Shown: one piece after another, positions 42,651-55,234 of the stretch
Layout of the letters: each line of letters begins with the position of its first letter
How positions within the stretch are numbered: position 1 is the first letter of the stretch
NCBI GenBank assembly: GCA_947095585.1
Contig: OX352765.1
Location: forward strand, 22,164,254-22,228,253
Direction of reading: 5' to 3'
From: Nephrocerus scutellatus
Lineage: Eukaryota; Arthropoda; Insecta; Diptera; Pipunculidae
DNA: 64,000 nucleotides
The notes under the pieces: generated by a model
Databases searched by the model: none
The model's input: only the letters and a program-made list of their open reading frames with translations
Told to the model about the DNA's origin: nothing
Made by a program: the position numbers and the translations under genes

Positions 42651-45020
42651 CTACAGATCTGCAATTTAATTTCCTCAGATTCTTCTGAGTCTTCAAGGAA
42701 TTCTTCAAAGTGTGTGCATCGCGGTATACGTTTCGTTTGGCGTTGGCGTTTTCGTTTCGCTGATGACAATTTTTTTGAAAAAAACGTCTGTTTCTGCTGC
42801 CATTCTTACAGGTACTATTCCTAAGCCTCCTCCTTTTACTTTTTGATCTCACTTCTCAGATCTTCTAATCGTTGGATTGCCCGGTACGAAACATTCTTAC
42901 GTTTAGTCGGAAGCTGCCAGCACTGTCCTGTACCCAGCTTAATCTTATATCGGTCTTTGTTCTTTTGTCTTTCCACACAACTTTCTACTAAGTGGACGTA
43001 CAGAGTCCCAATTCCTGCTACCGATGACGAATTAATAAATTGGTCCAGTCTTCGACCACACTTTAATTTTTCCGCGGCAATATTCTCTTCAGTGCGCAAT
43101 TTTATCGACGTGTTGGAGTTATTGCATCATTTAGAGAGTATGGATGTCTTACTCAGATGTAATTTATGTTAGCCATAAAAATCACAAAGTCGTCTATAAG
43201 TTGCGTAAATAAACAACTAAATGATGATTTGCCAGAGATACAGATAATAAATATCAAAACAAGTGCAGTATCTAACCTTGTTTTACATATAACACTTCAG
43301 TAAGTTCTATCTAAGCAAAACTAAACACCCGATATACCCGTAGAGTAATAAAAACATTTTTTGATCCTTGTGTAAAGTTATGAAAAAAACTCATCCGTTC
43401 GAGCAGCTAAGCTGTTTCAAATTCCGTGCAATAAAAATTAAATATTGATGGGTTAACGAATAAACCGTTTTTCGTATGATCATCAATTAAAGGCTAAGCT
43501 TAGACTTATAGAAGCTTACTAAAGAACAAAAGTGAATTTCCCGGACTGTGAATAAATACGATAGTTACCGAAATATAATTGACAAACTCTAAAAATTCTA
43601 TGCAATGTTATTTTGAGTTGCGCGTTCAATCCTTTAAAAGTGTACAAATATTACATCCAGTGAAAGAAGATGCCAAAACGGAACGTCCATTTGGCATTAA
43701 ATGTGTCAATGGAATACCCTATTTGGACACTTGTACTTTACCTAAAAGAATAACTGAATTTGTTCTGATTACCTATTCTGGAGTTAACAACATTGGCATA
43801 TCGCCACGACTATTATTCAGTTTCAAGTACGCTGATAGGCAAAATCAGTTTGCAGCTCTAAAGAATGATAAATCAAATAGGATATCCCCCGAATACGCAA
43901 CACACAATGAAAGGTAATTTATTGTTGAATAAATCAATTTCAAATTACGATTACAATTGATTTCTCAACTTGGCAGAAGGTCAAACCCACCCAACACCGT
44001 GACGGCACAGGCAAAAGGCAGATAACAATCGGAGATATTTATTGTCTAGGGTCGATTTCGGTGACACTCGAAACTAGAAACTAGCAATGGGTGTTGATGT
44101 GTATGTGTGTGAGGACATGCTAACTATATGCTTATACACACATACGCACGCACGTTCCCTGTTTAATGTCAAAGATCTTAACAATTTATTTGTGCGTTCA
44201 GTCGGTTAATGATGTCGCCACATTGGCTTGGTTGGCCATGTCCAACTCATGGGCGGCGGTGTCATTCCCATAATTACCCGAACATTTATTTTGCAAAACT
44301 ACATGAACACCGATTTCGTGTGGGTGCACTTGAAATCCGCTGACCGTCGACGCCACAGGATGTTTTCATATTGAATTTCAATAATTATCAAGGACATTTT
44401 GTATGTAGATAAATAATTTAAATGCAAATAGATACAAGTCAACGTATTCACCGAAAAGAGTGTAAGAGAGAGAAAGAGAGAGAAAAAAAGAGAGCGAGAA
44501 CCTTACAGTAAAAAAATTAATTCAAATAGCCGACGACCGCATCCGCAATCATGTTCAAAACAATCACGACATTTCAGTTTGGATTTAATTAAAATTTGTT
44601 GACACACATTAACGTAGGCACACACCTAAGGGTTGAGGGTTCACGTACCATGTTAGTTTCGCATTTCAAGGTACAGAGCAATACATATGTTCATATGCAT
44701 ATTGTATGTGTATTTTCAATCGGTTGCATTAAGAGTCAATAGGTTAATAGTGCCGACAATGACAGACCAAAATAATTCCATTTGCAGCACTCGAGGCACC
44801 CGATGCATTCACGGGGCGTACAACGCTTGACAATAAATGCCTTTGCAATGCAATCGGTAATTACATCAATCATTCACTGCAGCGAGACTGCGGTGAAATT
44901 ACGCTAAATAGGTTGACAAATATTTACTGATTTGTTGTTTTTTTGCCTACCAAATGGAAAGGAGATACAAAAACAAATACAGTATAACCTCGGCTAACGC
45001 AACTTCTATTAGTTTGTATA
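42651..45020. other. No recognisable gene; unassigned 112-codon frame at 43579-43917
   Basis: The plus-strand frame from 43579 to 43917 has no domain I know, and its composition does not stand out from neighbours. A purine-rich run (gagagaaagagagagaaaa) lies at 44465-44500. 43950-45000 looks like ordinary unique non-coding DNA. Confidence 0.35.
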
Positions 45021-45024
45021 TCTA

Positions 45025-45303
45025 GTTCATATTTCGCACCTGGCATTGGAGAAAGTGATCCGGGATTCTGATGTAAAGGTCCTCTGCAAGCCCATCCAGA
45101 TGCTGGCTTACGCCGATTATATTGATATTATTGCTGGTAACCCAAGAGCTTTACAATAAATTTTCCTCCAGATCTAGCGGACTGCATATAAATGATAGCA
45201 AAACAATCTATTTGGTGGCCATATGTATGAGCTGAAGATCCAACATTGGTCCTTAAATTAAGGTGGTGGAGCCCGAATTTGAAAAAGTGTAACCCGGGTC
45301 AAC
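45025..45303 (+). mobile_element. RTE-like LINE, RT palm fragment
   Basis: The sequence closely follows 16730-17030. It has ctggcattggagaaagtgat at the start, MLAYADYIDIIAG near 45100 (the YADD motif here has its second Asp changed to Tyr), then HINDSKTIYLVAICMS and a stretch similar to 57180-57240. The fragment is cut at about 45303, where a T-run and the 3' end of a minus-strand CR1-like LINE follow. Confidence 0.75.
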
Positions 45304-47460
45304 TTTTTTTTTTCCCCACACTAGTAAAGGGGTTTGCACCCTTATAATGCTCGGCATGCTTGGCGCAGCGTGGGCGTTAAGGAAAAGGAAGAGAAAAGAG
45401 AAGATGTCTATAAGTTTTTGTTTTGAATGCCTGTGGATCATAATGATGTGGGAAGACAGAGCTTAGCAGAGCATTCCACATACGTGTTGTACGGCTGAAG
45501 AACGAATCCCTGAATTTAACTGTACGACCGAAGATGGGCTTGAGGGTAAATTGATGAGAATTTAAAGCGCCACGAGTATTGCGCGGTTGAATTCCAGGAG
45601 AGGTGGCATGCAGCTGGTTATTTCTCTTGAGTACCACTTGTAGAAGAAGCGATGAAACAGTGACATGCAGGAAACGTTCGCTATATTTGCGCCACCGATC
45701 AATTTTATCTTATCGCTCGGTTTTGTATTCTATCTAGCTGATGGAAGGTAGTTTTAGGCGCACCAGACCAGATATGGCAATTGTACTCAAGATTAGGGCG
45801 AATAAAAGCCTTATAGATAGTATCCAGATCAGAGGGATTGAAATATTTCTTGCACTGGGCTAGAAAACCTAAACATTTCGCAGCATTTTTGGCGATGGTG
45901 AATATATAGTCATTCCAATGAAGCTTGTCGTTATTGCACATACCGAGTATTGCGAGATTTGCAGTTTCCTCGATGCAAGTGCCATTCGTGGATGATGGCA
46001 TGGGAATTAGGATTCGCTTGGACGACAGGAGAGAGCATTGGGTCTTGGAAGCGTTAAATTCTACTCGATTGTTTTCTCCCCATTGTATTATGCTGTCTAG
46101 GTCAGAATTTAACGTGCTTAACATACGTAGTTGTTTGATTTCCACGTGAGAAATGGAGGGACGTTCCAAAAACTTATATGAAAAGCTGAGAGTGCTGTCG
46201 TCAGCGAAAGAGTGAATTGGATTAGAAGTCACAGATAAGAGATTAGTAATAAAAATGATAAAGAGTGTCGGGGACAAATTAGAGCCCTATTGAACGCCAG
46301 CATTTAAGCAAAGAGTATATAGTATATTTCTATATTCTTTGCTTTAGGTAATTCACTTTGGACTTGAAACCGTCCAATACAACTTAAATTGAGCGGTCCA
46401 AAAGATAGCTTCTAATCCAGTGAAGCAGTTTATCATCGACTCCATAAGCAACCATTTTGGACAAAAGAGCTTGATGCCAAACTCTGTCAATTGCCTTAGA
46501 CATATCGAGTGCGACAATTTTACTTTCCCAAATTGATGCAAAGACCGGTTCCACTGTTCGGTGAGATATATCATCAAATCACCAGTAGAACGTAACCCAC
46601 GAAATCTCTACTGCCGGTCACTAAGGATTTCGTTGGTTTCAAAATTTTCTTGAGCGTTTCCATAACCTTAGAATGAATGGATATAAGTACGAAGAAGGAG
46701 ACGATGGCTCGCCTTTTTTGTGTATGGGCTGGACAAAGGCTGTTTTCCAACTTCTCCGAAAGAGTCCAGAAGAATAAGATAGATGGAAAAGCTTACGCAA
46801 TGGTAATGCCAGCTTGGAAGAGCACCTCTTCAGAACTATTGGGGAAATACCATCTGGTCCAGCGGATTTGTGAGTGTTGAGATTGTGTTTTACTACCTTT
46901 GGGACATTTAAGTATTTTTGCCTCAATTTTTGGTCGCCGAAGATGGGCATTGCAATCATTTCTGGCTCGTTTAAAATTTGTTCGGTTTTCCTCAGTAGGG
47001 TTTGCTTTGTAAAACCGAAAGCATACCTCTCTAATCTTAGAAGCCTCTTTACAGCTCGAGTCATACCATTCATATCCCTTTGGCCTTACAGACTTATTCC
47101 TGGAAGGGATAAATTCTCTCATACCAATAAGAATGACGTTGCCATCGCGAAACAATAGCGACCAGTTTATTCTTCCAGAGATGTTGGTTAGGCCTGGGAC
47201 GGCCTTTCACACATTGCCATACTGTTTTTTTGTAATTTTTTTTTCGCTAACTACCATTGTTTATTAACGAGAAATTAGCTGATACTACACAATGGTCTGA
47301 CGAGCCTAGGGGCGATAATACATTGACGGAGTATTTATCAGGACGAGAGGTAAGAAACAAGTCAAGAGTGTTTGCGGAATGATTTGCAATGTCAGGTATT
47401 CGTGTAGGCTCATTTACATGCTGAGTAAGGTTATTAAGCTGAGCGAATAACTCAACACAC
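45303..47460 (-). mobile_element. CR1-like LINE, endonuclease tail to 3' end (best copy, decayed)
   Basis: On the minus strand, the endonuclease end reads DKYSVNVLSPLGSSDHCVVS near 47330-47280, retaining the SDH catalytic motif. The linker YEWYDSSCKEASKIREVCFR lies near 47080, followed by the RT start KSAGPDGISPIVLKRCSSK near 46850 and KTAFVQPIHKKGEPSS near 46730. A palm region with frameshifts lies at 46600-46300. A 190-codon open stretch at 46277-45705 holds SPTLFIIFITNLLS and HSFADDSTLSFSY near 46200 (catalytic FADD), then CHIWSGAPK and QLDRIQNRAIR. The C terminus (RMWNALLSSVFPHH) runs to about 45380. Frameshifts in the linker and palm make it inactive. Its 3' end matches 349-430 and 5903-6000. 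Confidence 0.88.
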
Positions 47461-47699
47461 CTTGTTTCTGGTGTTGTCTGGCCAGAATGTTTTCATTGTT
47501 TGCTTGAACATCACTATTTCGTTCATTGCAATGCTTTATGATATACGATATTTTTGTAAGTGAAACTACTTTATCGGCGGTGAGGATGAGTAACAAAAAT
47601 TATTTTGTTTTGCAATTTTGAGTCACAGTATTGGTCACATTATTGTGTTACATTTTTAAATTTTGGGAACTAATTCATTTCTCTACCGATTTGTATGAA

Positions 47700-47995
47700 A
47701 TTGGGTATGGTCTTTTGAAGGTCATCTGGGGAGTCTTTTGGGGGTCTTTTGATGATCTTTTTTTAGGGTCTTTTGAGGTTCTTTTGTGGGTCTTTTTGAG
47801 GTCCTATCAGGGTCTTTTGCGTTTTTTTTGGGTCTTTTAAGGGTTTTTGGGGAGTCTTTTGGAGGTTCTTCGAGGGGCTTTTAAGGTCTTTTGGGGTTTT
47901 TTTGATGACTCTTATGAGGATCTTTTGAGGGTATTTTGGAGGACTTTTGAGTAGTTTTTTGAGGGTTTTTTTTGGGGGTCTTTTCTGGGAAAGTT
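47700..47995 (+). repeat. G/T-rich degenerate repeat (ggtcttttga)
   Basis: About 300 bp are built from variants of ggtcttttgaggg at 12-20 bp spacing, with almost no A-rich or C-rich interruption on the plus strand. The strand bias in G and T is marked. The 69-codon frame across it is an artefact. Confidence 0.85.
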
Positions 47996-47999
47996 ACAT

Positions 48000-50235
48000 G
48001 CACTGTTTTTTTTATTTATTTTGTTCTACTATTATTTTGGTATTTTATCATAATTTATAAAAAAAATATAAATCCAAAATTTTTTTTTTTAATTCCGTTT
48101 GAGATGAAAAATCTCCCGAGCAAACAACGTTATAACTAATCGATCAAACTCTCATTCTTTTAAAAAGGCGAGTTTTGCTTTTATAGAACAGCTTAATTTT
48201 TCAGTATAAATACCTTAAAATAAGTTGTTAAATTAAATGTAAACAAGTTAATGATTTTAACAAACAAACGCACAATCAAGTCAAGGGCTGATATGAAAAA
48301 AAATACTAAGCTTTGCCTTATGGTGAGTGATGTACGAGAGTCAGTTATAAATGCTTAAGGGCAGAACGTTTCTCATATCAAGATTAAGCCCTTGCAGCGT
48401 GGTAATTAAATTTCACCAAGAGAACCTCGATTCATCGTGTCACGACATTGTGAAGAGGGAAGGACAGCACTAACGACGTTGAATGAAATAAAACAATTGA
48501 GTCATTTTTGAGGCGGCTAAAATTCTGCCCGAAATCCACATCGCGATACTCGACTAAACCCTGACGCATAAGCCTGCAAAGTGACGTGCGACGGACAACA
48601 ACATGATTGCCTTTTCTAGAAGCGAGAAGAGAGTGTTGTGTGGGTTGCTTTGTTTTGCTACTCGGAGTTGCAATTTAAGCAAACACCACAGCTAAATAAG
48701 TGGTCCTTGTGCGGTGATGAGTGTGGGTGGAAACGGGAGGTGCATTTGAAAATGTACCTTACACCGCTACACTGTGGCACTAACACTCATTCGGGAATCT
48801 TCCTCGGGCAGATTTCGGCTCCACTGCATGTTGATGTTTTTCTTTTGTAGCCATTTTTAATGTTTCCATCATATCATCCGTGGTTCCTCCCTTCAATTGC
48901 ACAGAAGTCGCTTCACGAGCTATACACAGTCTTCCTTGGTGTGAATGTGGAAAACTGTTCAGTGGATGGATGGTGCAGTTGTCTATCTCCACCTAAAGTC
49001 ATCGTAAAAGGATGCAGTTTTACGGCGCACAAAAACTCATCGCAGTGTTTGCTACAAATGCAATATTGCTGACTTTGTTTTATTTTTTTATTGTTGTTGC
49101 TGTTGTGTTGTTGTTGTCTTCCTTGCCGCCGTACTTCCATGCCGTTGGGATCTTTTTAACCTGGGCCCCTTTGCTTGATATATTCCGCGAGCAACGAGCA
49201 ATGTTGCACATTTGCATTTCCCTCTGAATATTGAACAATTGCAGCTTGTGCGTTGCGACTGGTTAGGCGTCGGGGTCGGAGGTCGGAGCCGGGTCTGGTA
49301 TAATGGTATAAACATTTTACAGCGGCAAAATAGAAATTTACAAGTACTTTGTTTGTCGTGTGTTTTATGAAGTTTTCCTACGCGTAGCCTTTTTTTTCCT
49401 TTTTGTATGATCCACAATGTGCGGGATCCACAATGTATCTTTCTATTTCAGGCTCTATCCAACAAACATGGTTAATTGAGATAAAAAAAACAATAAAAGT
49501 GAATTAACATTTAGAGTGGATGATTGAAGAGTTTTATTGAGTGGTTTCTCTTCTGCACTCTTACTCGGCTTTCAATTCAACTCAATTATGGGAAGTTGTA
49601 GAGTCAGTTACATGAATTAAGATATTAGTCAAACGAATGTCTAAGTGGAAATTGTAAAACATAAAATTGTAACCATCATGTTTTGAAACGATATGGGATT
49701 TTTTTTTGAAAATTATCAAATAACCTTTTGTTGGAACCGAAGTTCTTCTTTACACCAAAAATTGGAAACACGAGATAGAAGTGAAACTCGTACGTTCCAA
49801 ATGTTGCAAAGAAAATGCGGGTTTTCTTTTTTTTACCACACCTACCAACCAATATTATTTATCTCTTAGGAATGCCGAAATATTGTTGTTTCATCCAGGA
49901 AACATAAGATGTTATAAGACGTAAAGAGATCACTGCCGGATTCGGACAACATAACTAAGATTATGTTAGGAGATCAGATTTGGTTAGTTATCAGTGGCTG
50001 CTTCGGCACAGTTAGACTAGTGACGGTCCGTTGCGACATCACAGGATTTTATTCATTCTCCCCTTTAAAGAACCCATTTTTAACTTTTTATACATCGTAA
50101 AATATCTCGTTCTTTATTGTTTTCGAGATCTGAGAAGTATGAATTCTGTATATAACCAGATATGTTACTGCTTTTTGTGTGGTAATGGCAAGCAGAAGCA
50201 TAGTAAGTGCACCACGGTCATCCTCCACGTCCTTA
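48000..50235. other. No gene seen; (TTG)n at 49090-49118
   Basis: 2.2 kb of mixed composition. Frames up to 109 codons overlap on both strands with no domain. 48380-49060 is somewhat less AT-rich than its surroundings and could hold unique host sequence. Confidence 0.35.
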
Positions 50236-50239
50236 TAGC

Positions 50240-50855
50240 TTTCACAGAACTCATTAAATTCTAGACCCAAACTTCTAGAATGTTCCTCAAAGAGTAGTGT
50301 CTTGTAAGTATTCCTATGATCGCTTTCAATCCTCGTCTTTGCAGTGAAATCAAACGTTATCCAAAGTTGTCTTCAAATCACCATAGTATGGGTGCCAGGG
50401 CACAGTAATATAGAGGTAAATGAGAGGGCGGATGAATTAGCTTAGCAGGGCGTCGTTTTAGACACCGGCTCTATGGAGAGGTTTAACAGTCCAATGAGCT
50501 CAGTCAAGGAACAAACTCGTTTCTTTTTCAATACTAATTCACAGCTCAGGTAGAACAGTCTTTCGAACTGTGCCATATCAAGATTAATGTGGCTATCCTT
50601 CAACAAAAGAGTTGTTATTTGTGTTGTGTTCGAGTTGTGGCTATCAGCATAAGCCACTGGCCAGTAGAAAGCCAGACTGTACAACAACTTCTGCAGAAGT
50701 TGCAAAGAAGAAAGTGAAAATGAAAGAGCTCTCAGATTACAGGATCATCGAATTGATCTCGTATCTGAACACTACAGATTTGTGGTATCAAAACTCTAGC
50801 GCTAATTGAGGAACTCCCAAGTACAGCGAGGTTCACCACCTTATACCTACCTAAT
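50240..50855 (+). mobile_element. LOA-like LINE, RNase H end and 3' terminus
   Basis: Near 50370 the sequence encodes ITIVWVPGHSNIEVNERADE followed by LA, the last RNase H motif with its His and Asp. The zinc block is decayed but starts FCRSCKEESENE near 50690, and the tail block LQDHRIDLVSEHYRF lies near 50735. It ends cgaggttcaccacc and a short TACC-type tail near 50840. It is 5'-truncated and broken by stops. Confidence 0.75.
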
Positions 50856-50869
50856 AAATAGGACAACCT

Positions 50870-51315
50870 TTGTGAAGGTCGGATTGATTACTAAGCCACA
50901 TTTTCTGCACCACTTTGTAATGGGGAGGGCGTTCTGCATCCTTAGCCATTCTAAGTATTTCCCTGATCATAATATCACCTTCATGTGTTACTACTCTTAT
51001 TACCTCTTTATTCATGTTTAACAGTAATCCGTTGATTACTATGTTCCAAAGAAGAGGCGATAGGACTACTCCTTGTCGTGTTACTGTTACTATACATGGC
51101 TCCTAGGGGTGGAACCCAAAACTCGAGTTAGAAGTCCTGTTTACTATAGCATATTATTGATAGATCTGAAGTTTACTGATTAGTCTACCTCCAGCACAAT
51201 CAATGCTTTCTTCATTGCTCCGTCCTCACATTAATAAAGGCAGCCTCAATATCGAGAAATGATAATCTGAGTAGCTGTCTCTCTACAGACTTCCCCTTAC
51301 AATATGGGTGTTGAG
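50870..51315 (-). mobile_element. LOA-like LINE, RT palm fragment
   Basis: On the minus strand, YCKGKSVERQLLRLSFLDIE followed by AAF lies near 51305-51230 (motif A). TRQGVVLSPLLWNIVINGLL lies near 51090-51025 (motif B). Sequence before and after is not readable. It lies tail to tail with the plus-strand LOA-like fragment ending at 50855. Confidence 0.65.
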
Positions 51316-52670
51316 ACTGCACACTCCACATCGGTCATAGATGCTTTTCCATTTCGGGCCTTTACTCCGCAGAGAGAACTATCTCGTTGAGCAGCGCCCA
51401 GAACGATAGACATTGAGACTGGATGACGACGTAATCGTCAGGTAAACGTCTAGATTATGCACACTCATAGAGGGCTAAACTTTTTTTGCTTTATTTATAG
51501 GTAACTACATTATCATAATTATGTTCTGGTCCACAAATGGAACTCTTGGCGACATGGTTTACTCTATAAGCTGGGCGTACTTCGCTATCGGAAAGCGCTT
51601 ATTATGTTTAAGTCATAGTCATATAGTCACAACAATATGCTAAAAGCTGTTCTGTATAAGTTACAGGAATTCGCTGTTTTTGTCGTGACTGTGCTAAGTC
51701 GGAAAATAAATAATTTAAACCAGCATATTAGGTGTTTTTTTTATCATCCGTCGTGATATCCTGAAATAAAAAAATTCCTCTTTCCCGGTATCATTTACAA
51801 TTTAAATAAAGGAAATATCCCTAAATTTACCGTAATTAAATCTTAATCCAATTAAACAGACGCCTCACAGATTCCTTGATTGTTTTTTAATTTGTAATTA
51901 TAAAACCTTGGTATCCTTAGCCACATGATTTGCAAGATTTGAGGTTTAGGAAGGGAACCACAGCATTCTAAGCATAGCATAACAAGTAGCCCAAATTAAA
52001 TCTGACCCTTGCTATATCGGACGAGTATTATTTCACCTGACAAATATCCCACAGGGTGAATCGATCCAAGCGAGTGTCTTTGCCACAATTTCCACAATGC
52101 ACACTTATATAGCTGATAGCTGGCATGATTTCCATTTAATTCATTTCCATTGCTTATGTAGTTCAAAAGCTGAGCCAAAAGAAATTTTTGTGTTTTTTTT
52201 TTATTTCAATTAAAAGACACTTAGACGGTCTGCAGGACAATCGCCAGATGTAGTGTGCACGGTGACTGAAATGTCAGCAATTTCCTATGCAAGGATTCTC
52301 ATTTGATATGCGAGGACTTTACTCACTTTGCGCAGTTACAGCGCAAACGAAGTGAACTTAATTTGTCTTAATTTGAAGGTTTGTTTTAAGCCATTTCGAA
52401 TACCTTTTGCATCCTTTGGATTAATTTAAAATTCAAAAACTCGAAGGAATAGTGTGCGCTCGACCGGAGATGTTTAATTTTATTCATCACCTAGCATCTC
52501 GCTGATAAAGACAGATAAAAGGTGAACAACCAAAAAAGAGGAAAAATTAATTTTCAGAGCTTATGGGTAATTTAACAAAGGATCCGCCTTGCAGGTTACT
52601 GAACTGAAGATGGGGAGTGACGGCATTTAATTAGGATTAAGATTGCTTAATTAAGTAAAATAATTATTTA
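51316..52670. other. No gene seen
   Basis: AT-rich, 1.35 kb, with no frame above 60 codons that shows any domain. Confidence 0.4.
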
Positions 52671-52674
52671 TTTT

Positions 52675-52845
52675 AGAATTTTACTCAATGAGCTTAGTAA
52701 GGGCATTGGTCGATAACTTTTCGAATCTGACGGTTTGTTCCCTGGTTTTAAAATAGCCTTAATATTAGCATCTTTCCAAACATTAGGAAAATAGCATTGT
52801 AGTATGAAAGTGGACCGTTCATTTCAATGATCGTTCAGGAGAGGA
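52675..52845 (-). mobile_element. LINE RT start scrap
   Basis: On the minus strand near 52800-52690 blocks in two frames read ANIKAILK-, then NKPSDSKSYRPMPLLSSL-KI. This is the conserved start of a non-LTR reverse transcriptase (I-------K-YRPI-LLS---K). It is too short to place in a clade. Confidence 0.5.
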
Positions 52846-52954
52846 GGCATTAGCTACTACTTTACCAACTTAACTTACTTACTTACTTATTACCTACTCA
52901 ACTTTTTAAAATTAAAGTTCATAAGGCGCTTATTTTTATTCTTTTTTAAAATGT

Positions 52955-55230
52955 ATACACGCTAAAGGGATATGCACCCCTATAGTGATTAGCACTGCGT
53001 GGCCGTTAGGAAATTAGGAAGAAGAAAATATGAGATGTCTATGCACGTGTGTCTTAACGGACTGCAGATCATATAAATGCGGAAACACAGAATCGGGCAA
53101 TTCATTCCACATAACTATAGTGTGGATAAAGAAGGAATCTCTGAATTGGTTAGTACGTACGAAGATAGTAATGGTAGACCCGTGGGCTCGAGTTGTGGCA
53201 CCGGTATTACGGATGGGTTCGAGAAAGGGTGGGATGCATCTGGATATTTCTTTTGAACACCGCTTTTGAAAGAAAAGATAAAACAGTGACAAGCAGGAAA
53301 CATTCCTACGATGATCAAGCGACTCGATTGTTTTCGCGTTATTTACGTCATCAAACCGTTTGATCACGCGGTTCTGAATTCTGTCTAGTATGCAATGTAG
53401 TCTTGGGGGGCCCTGCCCAGACAATATATTTTAGGAAACCTAAACATTTCACAGCATTCTTAGCGATGGCAAATATGTAGTCGTTCCAACGAAGCTTGCT
53501 GTTGACGCCCATACCGAGAATTTCGAGTTTTTTTTAGTTTCTTCGATGCACGATCCATTCATTGAGTTTTAGAAGAGATACTCTATTATGTAGTCTCCAC
53601 TTTGTTATGCTGGCAAGGTCAGAATTTAACGTGCTTATCATACGCTGTTGTTCTAGTTCCACTTGCGACGAAGACGAGCGTGCAGAAAGCGTGAAATCAT
53701 ATGAAAAGCTAAGAGAGCTGTCGTCAGCGAAAGAAAGGATTGCATTCGAAGAGGCGGATAGGAGATCATTAATAAAAATCAGAGAGAGTGTCGGAGAAAA
53801 AACAGAGACTTGGGGAAGACCGGCGTTTATGCGGTAAACACTGGATTTGAAACCGTCCAATACCACCTGAATTGAACGGTCAGAGAGGTAGTTACTATTC
53901 CAAACAAGCAGGTTGTAATCAATTCCCTAGGCATTTATTTTCGACAAAAGAGCTTGATGTCAGACTCTGTCAAATGGCTTCAAAATATCGGTAAACACTG
54001 GATTTGAAACCGTCCAATACCACCTGAATTGAACGGTCAGAGAGGTAGTTACTATTCCAAACAAGCAGGTTGTAATCAATTCCCTAGGCATTTATTTTCG
54101 ACAAAAGAGCTTGATGTCAGACTCTGTCAAATGGCTTCAAAATATCGGTAAACACTGGATTTGAAACCGTCCAATACCACCTGAATTGAACGGTCAGAGA
54201 GGTAGTTACTATTCCAAACAAGCAGGTTGTAATCAATTCCCTAGGCATTTATTTTCGACAAAAGAGCTTGATGTCAGACTCTGTCAAATGGCTTCAAAAT
54301 ATCGAGTTCAACAACTTTGCTTTCACCAAACCTGTGAATAGACTAATTCCACTTTTCAGTGAGATAAGCTATCAGGTCATCTGCAGAATGTTGTCTACGC
54401 AAACCGTACTGCTGGTCACTAAGGATTTCACGTGAATCAAGGTATTGCATAAGCTGAAAATTGATTAGCGTTTCCATTACCTTGGATGTATGTGACCGCA
54501 AGGGATCGGTATGAGGAAAGAGATGACGCTTCGCCTTTTTAGGAACAGGCTGAATAAAGTCTGTTCTCCAATTCCTTGGGACGACTCCAGAAGAATAAGA
54601 GAAATGGAAAAGTCTGCGCAGTGGTAATGCAAATGTTGAAGAACACCTCTTCAATACTATAGCGGGAATGCCATCAGGCCCAGCAGATTTATGAATGTTG
54701 AGATCATTTAATATTCTAGCAATTTGACGAGTACCTACGAAAGTAAATCTGTCCCATAGAGGATTCAACTCTTGCAAGTACAGGCGGCGACAAGGCGCTA
54801 TCCCCGTAGCGTAGAGCTCTAGCTGCGAAATGTGAAGCAAGCAGCTTCGCATTGTATATAGAGCTGATAGTTGGAATGTCATTGTGAATGAGCGTTGGAA
54901 TTGAAGACGAGGCAGTATTTTTAATTCGTTTCACGAATGACCAAACATTTTTACTTCCTTTGGGACATTGAAGAATTTTTTATCTCAGTTGCTAGGCATA
55001 GTCGAATTTGACTCGTCTAAGGTAGGCATTGCAATAATTTCTGACTCGTCTAAGTTTGGTTCGGTTTTCCACAGTAGGTTTTTTTTTATATAACCGAAAG
55101 TATACCTCACGGTTACTAGTAGCCTCTTTGCAGCTTAAATCATACCAAGCATTTTCCTTCGTTTTGATACACATTATCCTGGAAGGGATAAACTGCCTCA
55201 TACGCTCGAAGATTATGTTTGTGATCTACA
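52955..55230 (-). mobile_element. CR1-like LINE with internal triplication (decayed)
   Basis: On the minus strand the linker AWYDLSCKEATSNREVYFRL lies near 55155, the RT start HKSAGPDGIPAIVLKRCSS near 54690 and WRTDFIQPVPKKAKRH near 54560. RREILSDQQYGLRRQHSADD-type sequence lies near 54400. The palm with FDRVWHQALL-type sequence is repeated three times, and FTLSARSS with ILSFADDSSLSFSYDF lies near 53740 (catalytic FADD). The C-terminal region is LDRIQNRVIKRFDDVNNAKT near 53390 and MWNELPDSVFPH near 53090. The 3' end near 52960 aligns with the other copies. The triplication and many frameshifts inactivate it. Confidence 0.88.
53832..54302. repeat. Three identical 157-bp tandem copies inside the LINE
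   Basis: Copies start at 53832, 53989 and 54146 (cggtaaacactggatttgaa) and each ends in tggcttcaaaatat. I saw no difference between them. The unit covers the RT palm segment between motif A and the start of the VVLDGFKSS block. Because 157 is not a multiple of three, each extra copy shifts the frame. The original element would have had one copy. Confidence 0.93.
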
Positions 55231-55234
55231 GAAT

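Noticed and set aside
43579..43917. 112-codon plus-strand frame, possible small gene
   Set aside because: No motif, splice context or relative that I recognise. Left as an unassigned frame in the region entry rather than a gene call.
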